48,801 bases of DNA from Clostridium lacusfryxellense (GTDB lineage: Bacteria > Bacillota > Clostridia > Clostridiales > Clostridiaceae), in the NCBI RefSeq assembly GCF_018861735.1, contig NZ_JAHLEB010000037.1:1-48801 (forward strand). Direction: 5' to 3'. Numbering within the stretch: position 1 is the stretch's first letter; every line of letters starts with the position of its first letter. Made by a program: the position numbers and the translations under genes. The notes under the pieces were generated by a model. It did not search any database and was not told the DNA's origin. It worked only from the letters and a program-made list of their open reading frames with translations. Shown in pieces: positions 44,415 through 48,801 of this stretch.

Positions 44415-46175
44415 ATGAAAAAAACTAAAATTATATGTACAGTAGGACCAGCAAGTGATAATAGCGAAACTATAAAAAGCTTAATCAATGCAGGCATGGA
44501 TGCGTCAAGACATAACTTTTCTCATGGTGATCATGCAGAACATAAAATAAGAATGGATTTAGTAAAAGAGCTTAGAGTAGAACTTAATAAACATATTGCT
44601 ATAATACTCGATACTAAGGGACCAGAAATAAGAACAGGAAATTTTGCAGCTGGTAAAGTTGAATTACAAGAAGGCGCTAAATTTACTGTTGTTTGTGGTG
44701 AGGAAGTTATTGGAGATGAAACTATCTGCTCAGTAACATATGATAATTTATATCAAGATGTTAAACCTAACGATATTATATTAATAGATGATGGTTTAGT
44801 TGGACTAAAAGTACAAGAAGTGGTAGGCAAAAAAGTCCTATGTATAGTTGCAAACACTGGTATGATAGGCAATCACAAAGGAGTTAATGTTCCTGGAGTT
44901 TCAATAAATCTACCTGCACTTACAGCTAGAGATATAGAAGATTTGAAATTCGGATGTGCACAAGGCGTTGATTTTGTTGCAGCATCTTTCATAAGAAAAG
45001 CATCAGATGTACTTCATATAAGACGTGTTCTTAATGAAAATGGTGGAGAAAAAATACAAATAATATCTAAGGTAGAAAACAGAGAAGGCGTTAATAATAT
45101 CGATGATATTGTTAAATTTTCTGATGCCGTTATGGTTGCCAGAGGAGATTTAGGAGTAGAAATTCCAACTGAAGAAGTTCCAATAGTTCAAAAAATGATT
45201 ATACAAAAATGTAATGCTGCTGGAAAAGCTGTTATAACAGCTACTCAGATGCTTGATTCTATGATGAGAAACCCAAGGCCAACTAGAGCAGAGTCTTCAG
45301 ACGTTGCAAATGCAATATTTGATGGTACAGATGCTATAATGCTAAGTGGTGAAACTGCTAATGGTAAATATCCTTTAGAAGCTGTAAGCATAATGTCTAA
45401 AATAGCACAAACCGCTGAAAATGCTCTTAATTATGAAGAGAAATTAAAGAAGAAGAGAAAATCTCATGTTCCAAACGTACCAAATGCTATTAGTTTAGCT
45501 ACATGTAGTACAGCTATGGAACTTAAAGCTTCAGCTATTATTACTGCAACTCAAAGTGGTAATACTGCTAAAAAGGTTTCAACATATAGACCAGAATGTC
45601 CAGTTATCGCTGTTACTCCTTATGAAAGAGTAGCTAGAAGTTTAGCATTAAACTGGGGCGTAATTTCAATATGTGCAGATAAGGTAGAATCTACAGATGA
45701 TCTTATAGATAATTCTGTTGCTATTGCGTTACAATCAGGTTATGTACAAAAAGGTGATTTAGTAGTTATTGCTGCTGGAATCCCTGCCAATTTTGTAGGT
45801 AGTACAAATATGATGAAGGTTCATATTGTTGGAGATATATTACTTCAAGGTAAAGGAAACATAAGTGCATCAGCTTGTGGTACAGCTTTTTATGCTGCTA
45901 ATGCGCAAGAAGCTAGTGATACTATGCAAGATGGAGATATATTAGTAGTTAAAACATTAGATGCTGACTACACTGATATATTAGATAGAGTTTCTGGAAT
46001 TATTGTAGAAGAAGATGCAGTAACTTCAAATGTTGTTATAGAAGGTACTTCGAAAGCAGTTCCAATAATATTCAATGCAACAGGAGCAATAGGAATTATT
46101 AAAACTGGTTCATTTATAACAATGGATGCAACTAGAGGTCTTGTTTATAGTGGAAGAGCTAACGTAAAAAACTAA
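44415..46175 (+). CDS. pyk: Pyruvate kinase
   Basis: 586 residues, longer than the basic ~470 because it carries the C-terminal PEP-utilising-like mobile domain (~480-586, ACGTAFYAANAQEASDTMQDGDILVV...GIIVEEDAV) seen in Bacillus and clostridial enzymes. Core motifs: KIICTVGPASDN, DTKGPEIRTG, and MVARGDLGVEIPTEEVP with the substrate Glu and Asp; VITATQMLDSMMRNPRPTRAE. The extra domain lacks the phospho-histidine of true PEP synthases (TSNVVIEGTS in its place). Converts PEP and ADP to pyruvate and ATP. A terminator follows 20 bases on. Confidence 0.99.
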   Translation: MKKTKIICTVGPASDNSETIKSLINAGMDASRHNFSHGDHAEHKIRMDLVKELRVELNKHIAIILDTKGPEIRTGNFAAGKVELQEGAKFTVVCGEEVIGDETICSVTYDNLYQDVKPNDIILIDDGLVGLKVQEVVGKKVLCIVANTGMIGNHKGVNVPGVSINLPALTARDIEDLKFGCAQGVDFVAASFIRKASDVLHIRRVLNENGGEKIQIISKVENREGVNNIDDIVKFSDAVMVARGDLGVEIPTEEVPIVQKMIIQKCNAAGKAVITATQMLDSMMRNPRPTRAESSDVANAIFDGTDAIMLSGETANGKYPLEAVSIMSKIAQTAENALNYEEKLKKKRKSHVPNVPNAISLATCSTAMELKASAIITATQSGNTAKKVSTYRPECPVIAVTPYERVARSLALNWGVISICADKVESTDDLIDNSVAIALQSGYVQKGDLVVIAAGIPANFVGSTNMMKVHIVGDILLQGKGNISASACGTAFYAANAQEASDTMQDGDILVVKTLDADYTDILDRVSGIIVEEDAVTSNVVIEGTSKAVPIIFNATGAIGIIKTGSFITMDATRGLVYSGRANVKN

Positions 46176-46195
46176 TTTAAAAAACGGATTAGAGC

Positions 46196-46232
46196 AAAAA
46201 AGATTGTCAGTTTATTACTGGCAATCTTTTTT
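46196..46232 (+). terminator. Terminator of pfkA-pyk
   Basis: GATTGTCAGT (46202-46211) and ACTGGCAATC (46217-46226) pair (one G-U), with A run before and TTTTTT after. Confidence 0.92.
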
Positions 46233-46269
46233 ATTATTAAAAAAATTCTAAATATAAAATAAATCTATG

Positions 46270-46360
46270 TATAATTAATGTAATTAAGGTTATAATTAAA
46301 AGTACAAGCAAATAATTGGCGACTGATTCTTTATTAGCATCTATATGGTGCTTTTTTTTT
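46270..46360 (+). ncRNA. Possible small transcript between pyk and the DUF1540 gene
   Basis: TATAAT at 46270-46275 could start a transcript that ends at a good terminator: AGCATC (46336-46341) / GGTGCT (46347-46352) then nine T. The ~80 bases between contain no ORF. The -35 is not convincing, so this is tentative; the hairpin itself is well supported. Confidence 0.3.
46336..46360 (+). terminator. Terminator before the DUF1540 gene
   Basis: Six-base-pair stem AGCATC/GGTGCT with five-base loop and a long T run; it follows the pyk terminator by ~100 bases, so it serves a separate transcript. Confidence 0.75.
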
Positions 46361-46464
46361 ATCTGTAGTATAATGAAAGCAGATGCTAGGAATTATAATT
46401 AAAAGTAATGTATTATAATTAATATTATGTTTTTTATTGAAAATAAGTTTGCGGAGGGATTAAC

Positions 46465-46848
46465 ATGAGGGGAATTCTAAGTTGTAGTGCAACAGTATGT
46501 GTTAATAATATGTCTGGAATATGCTCAGCTAGTACTATCCATGTTTCAGGAGTCGATGCTCATAGAAGTGAAGAAACACAATGCGAGACATTTGATGAAA
46601 AGGGATTAAAGAATTCGTTATCTAATGTACTTAATATGAATGTGATTGGTCAGTTTAAGCAAGTATTTGATAATGATTCTATAGAGATGAGTCCAAGAAT
46701 TAGATGTGAAGCGATTAATTGTAAACACAATGAAGAAGAATTATGTTTAGCAAAAAATATATTGGTGGATGTATTAGAGGGTTCATGTATTGATAAAACA
46801 CCTTTGTGTATCGAGAAAACACAATGTGAAACCTTCGATGAACAATAA
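46465..46848 (+). CDS. Protein with two DUF1540 cysteine-rich domains
   Basis: 127 residues with two similar cysteine blocks: CSATVCVNNMSGICSASTIH...QCETFDE (residues ~6-46) and CEAINCKHNEEELCLAKNI...QCETFDEQ (~76-127). Each has the DUF1540 spacing C-x4-5-C-x7-C-x-A...C, likely a small metal-binding fold. A ~30-residue linker joins them. The function is unknown; DUF1540 proteins are common in spore formers. The repeat of ETQCETFDE / KTQCETFDE suggests an internal duplication. GCGGAGGG precedes the ATG; TATAAT at 46369-46374 may be its promoter. Confidence 0.88.
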   Translation: MRGILSCSATVCVNNMSGICSASTIHVSGVDAHRSEETQCETFDEKGLKNSLSNVLNMNVIGQFKQVFDNDSIEMSPRIRCEAINCKHNEEELCLAKNILVDVLEGSCIDKTPLCIEKTQCETFDEQ

Positions 46849-47142
46849 TTTTTAAGAAAAAATTATGCAATATTTAATATTTTAAAATTATAAAATTTGG
46901 ATTAGTAAATTTTTATTACAAGTAATAAATTTTTTATTACAATTAGTTAGGCACATGGTGATAAATATACTGGCATTTTTGCATAGTTATTTGTTTCTAT
47001 GTGCCTTATATAAAGAAGTGGCGTATGCCTAAGAGAGTGGCGTGTGCCTAAAAGAGTGGCGTGTGCCTAAAAGAGTGGCGTATGCCTAAAAGAGTGGCGT
47101 ATGCATAAAAGATTGGCATAGATAAGCTTAGGAGGAGAAATT
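46849..47142 (+). other. Intergenic region with a large hairpin and a 19-bp tandem repeat
   Basis: GGCACAT (46950-46956) is inverted against ATGTGCC (46999-47005) around 42 bases. It is followed by five and a half 19-bp tandem units (listed separately) leading straight to the rlmD ribosome binding site. 46849-46940 is AT-rich with nothing recognised. Confidence 0.6.
47017..47126 (+). repeat. 19-bp tandem repeat in the rlmD leader
   Basis: Units begin at 47017, 47036, 47055, 47074 and 47093. The consensus is AGTGGCGTRTGCCTAAAAG, with a degenerate sixth from 47112. Each unit contains GGC-N4-GCC symmetry. The block ends about five bases before the AGGAGGAG site of rlmD. Confidence 0.92.
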
Positions 47143-48570
47143 ATGAAAAGTAGAAGCAAAACGATGAAAAGAGAAACTGAAGGAAAAACAGAAATCGAAA
47201 ATTATGTTATTCCTGTTAAAAAAAATGAAGATTATGAAATGACTATAGATAATATGGGATATGATGGTGAGGGCGTAGGTAAGATAGACAACTTTACCAT
47301 TTTTGTAGCTGGTGCAATTATAGGAGAAAGGGTAATTGTTAAAATTGTTAAGGTTTCTAAAAAGTTTGCTTTTGGAAAATTACTTGAGATTATTGAGAAA
47401 TCTATAGATAGAGTAGAGCCAGTCTGTAATATATATAAAAACTGTGGCGGATGCAATATTCAACATATAGATTATGATGCACAATTAGATTTTAAAACTA
47501 ATAGGGTAATACAAGTTATAAATAGAATAGGGAAATTAGATGACGTGATAGTTCACCCTACAATAGGAATGGAATCTCCATATAATTATAGAAATAAGGT
47601 TCAATTACCAGCAAGCAATATGAATGGCGAAGTAAGGATTGGGTTTTATGCGGCAAGAAGTCATGATATTATAAATATGGAAAATTGTCATATCCAGGAT
47701 TCAGTTGCAGATCTTGTAGTAAAACTTACGAGAATGTGGATAAAAGAATTTAATATTGAAAGTTATAATGAGGAAAATCACCAAGGAATTCTAAGACATA
47801 TTATGATTAGAAAAGGTATTAAAACAGGAGAAGTTATGGTTGTACTAGTTACAAATGGTAATAATCTTCCTCATAAAGAAGAATTTATAACATTGATTTG
47901 TAAAAAGATTAAAGGGCTTGTTAGTATAGTACAAAATATTAATACTGATAAGACAAATGTAATACTTGGGGCGCAATGTTTAACGCTTTGGGGAAAAGAT
48001 ACTATAACTGATTACATAAGTGATTTTAAATTTGAAGTTTCGCCATTGTCATTTTTCCAAGTTAATTCAATTCAAACAGAGGTACTCTATAATAAGGCAC
48101 TAGAATATGCAAATTTAAGTGGTGGAGAAGCGGTGCTTGATGTTTATTGTGGTACAGGAACTATATCATTATTTTTATCGCAGAAAGCTAAAAAAGTGTA
48201 TGGTGTAGAAATAGTACCTCAGGCTATAGAGAATGCTATAAAAAATGCTAAAGAAAATAAGATAGACAATGCGGAATTTATAGTAGGAGATGCAGAAAAA
48301 ATCATCCCAGAACTTATAGATAAAGGCGTAAAGGCTGATGTAGTGGTAGTTGATCCACCAAGAAAGGGTTGTGATAAATCTCTTTTGGAAGCTATTTGTA
48401 GTATGAACCCAAAAAATATAGTTTACGTTTCTTGTGATCCTGGTACTTTAGCTCGTGATTTAGGGATTTTAGATGAACTAGGATATAAAACTTTAGAAAT
48501 TCAGCCAGTGGATATGTTTCCGCAGACGGCGCATGTGGAGTGCGTTGTGAGGATAGAGAAGAAATTGTAG
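47143..48570 (+). CDS. rlmD: 23S rRNA (uracil-5-)-methyltransferase, RlmD/RumA family
   Basis: 475 residues. TRAM RNA-binding domain at ~24-85 ([27 protein letters not shown]), Fe-S cysteines C95, C101 and C104 plus one further on (MENCHIQD), SAM-binding [27 protein letters not shown] and the catalytic cysteine in [14 protein letters not shown]. Methylates a uridine of 23S rRNA (U1939 in E. coli; Firmicute members may act at another or a second position). Clostridia often have more than one paralogue, so the exact target is uncertain. AGGAGGAG precedes the ATG. Confidence 0.93.
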   Translation: MKSRSKTMKRETEGKTEIENYVIPVKKNEDYEMTIDNMGYDGEGVGKIDNFTIFVAGAIIGERVIVKIVKVSKKFAFGKLLEIIEKSIDRVEPVCNIYKNCGGCNIQHIDYDAQLDFKTNRVIQVINRIGKLDDVIVHPTIGMESPYNYRNKVQLPASNMNGEVRIGFYAARSHDIINMENCHIQDSVADLVVKLTRMWIKEFNIESYNEENHQGILRHIMIRKGIKTGEVMVVLVTNGNNLPHKEEFITLICKKIKGLVSIVQNINTDKTNVILGAQCLTLWGKDTITDYISDFKFEVSPLSFFQVNSIQTEVLYNKALEYANLSGGEAVLDVYCGTGTISLFLSQKAKKVYGVEIVPQAIENAIKNAKENKIDNAEFIVGDAEKIIPELIDKGVKADVVVVDPPRKGCDKSLLEAICSMNPKNIVYVSCDPGTLARDLGILDELGYKTLEIQPVDMFPQTAHVECVVRIEKKL

Positions 48571-48602
48571 ATAACTATACCAATCGCTAAGATAGAATAA
48601 TG

Positions 48603-48640
48603 ATAGAACTAAGGAGTGAGTTACCTTAGTTCTATTTTTA
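48603..48640 (+). terminator. Terminator of rlmD
   Basis: ATAGAACTAAGG (48603-48614) and CCTTAGTTCTAT (48624-48635) pair perfectly over 12 bp, followed by TTTT. Confidence 0.93.
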
Positions 48641-48714
48641 TACCTTTTTACTATGAGTATGAATGTTATGTCTTGAGCTAGATTTTTAAGTTTGTGAAGC
48701 TAATATACAATTTT

Positions 48715-48801
48715 ATGAACTGGAATTATCTCACATGTTTTTAGTGATTCATCTTATTTGGAGAGGTTTCACCTTGCCCATTTTCAGGCTCGATTTCTAT
48801 T
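48715..48801. repeat. Possible truncated copy of the palindrome/repeat family
   Basis: Read on the minus strand, CCAAATAAGATGA, AAACATGTGAGATAATTC and GAAACCTCT follow the order of blocks in the left arm of palindrome 3 (CCAAATAAGA, AAACATTGAAATTC, GAATTTCTCT). The window ends inside it, so its extent is unknown. Confidence 0.4.

Overview
The window is low-GC, densely coded chromosomal DNA with strong AGGAGG-type ribosome binding sites. It suggests a spore-forming Clostridium (sensu stricto). The evidence is the gene order ftsE-ftsX-ctpA / uvrB-uvrA / FHA-ftsW-pbp / uvrC-murB-rapZ-yvcK-whiA / dnaE-pfkA-pyk, a GerS-like germination lipoprotein beside alanine racemase, a flavodiiron-rubredoxin-oxidoreductase fusion, and a MazEF pair behind alr. 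I see no rRNA, tRNA or CRISPR array.

Region by region. 1-110 is probably the end of an IS3-like element. 198-4802 is mostly minus strand: a coiled-coil orphan, an ArsR-type regulator with a DUF362 ferredoxin protein, and an 849-residue oxygen/NO-detoxifying flavodiiron fusion. 5004-8583 carries DegV, a small export membrane protein, two poorly known proteins and AcpS with a cysteine-rich repeat tail. 8721-11336 is gerS-like, alr, mazE and mazF. 11619-16020 is the division and envelope block ftsE-ftsX-ctpA plus a MinJ-like PDZ membrane protein.

16021-23017 is an accessory zone that interrupts an otherwise conserved neighbourhood. It has two arrays of long-period (about 260-285 bp) non-coding repeats and three long imperfect palindromes. 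Between the arrays lie a small membrane protein and an ABC-F antibiotic-resistance-type ATPase, with a consensus promoter and what looks like an attenuator over its ribosome binding site. Two exported proteins of unknown function and a small gene remnant follow.

23018-48570 returns to core genes: SOS-controlled uvrB-uvrA, an FHA/FtsW/class B PBP peptidoglycan unit, uvrC, murB, the rapZ-yvcK-whiA operon with a YtoI-like CBS protein, a Dabb protein, dnaE, the glycolytic pair pfkA-pyk, a DUF1540 protein and rlmD. A 19-bp tandem repeat lies just in front of rlmD. The final 160 bases appear to begin another copy of the repeat family.

Together the core genes cover excision repair (uvrA, B and C), cell-wall precursor supply and wall synthesis (alr, murB, ftsW/pbp, rapZ/yvcK signalling), division control (ftsEX, MinJ-like, WhiA), replication and lower glycolysis. 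The most unusual material is the repeat/palindrome family flanking the ABC-F gene and the regulatory leader of that gene. All functional calls rest on motif reading; no database search was run.
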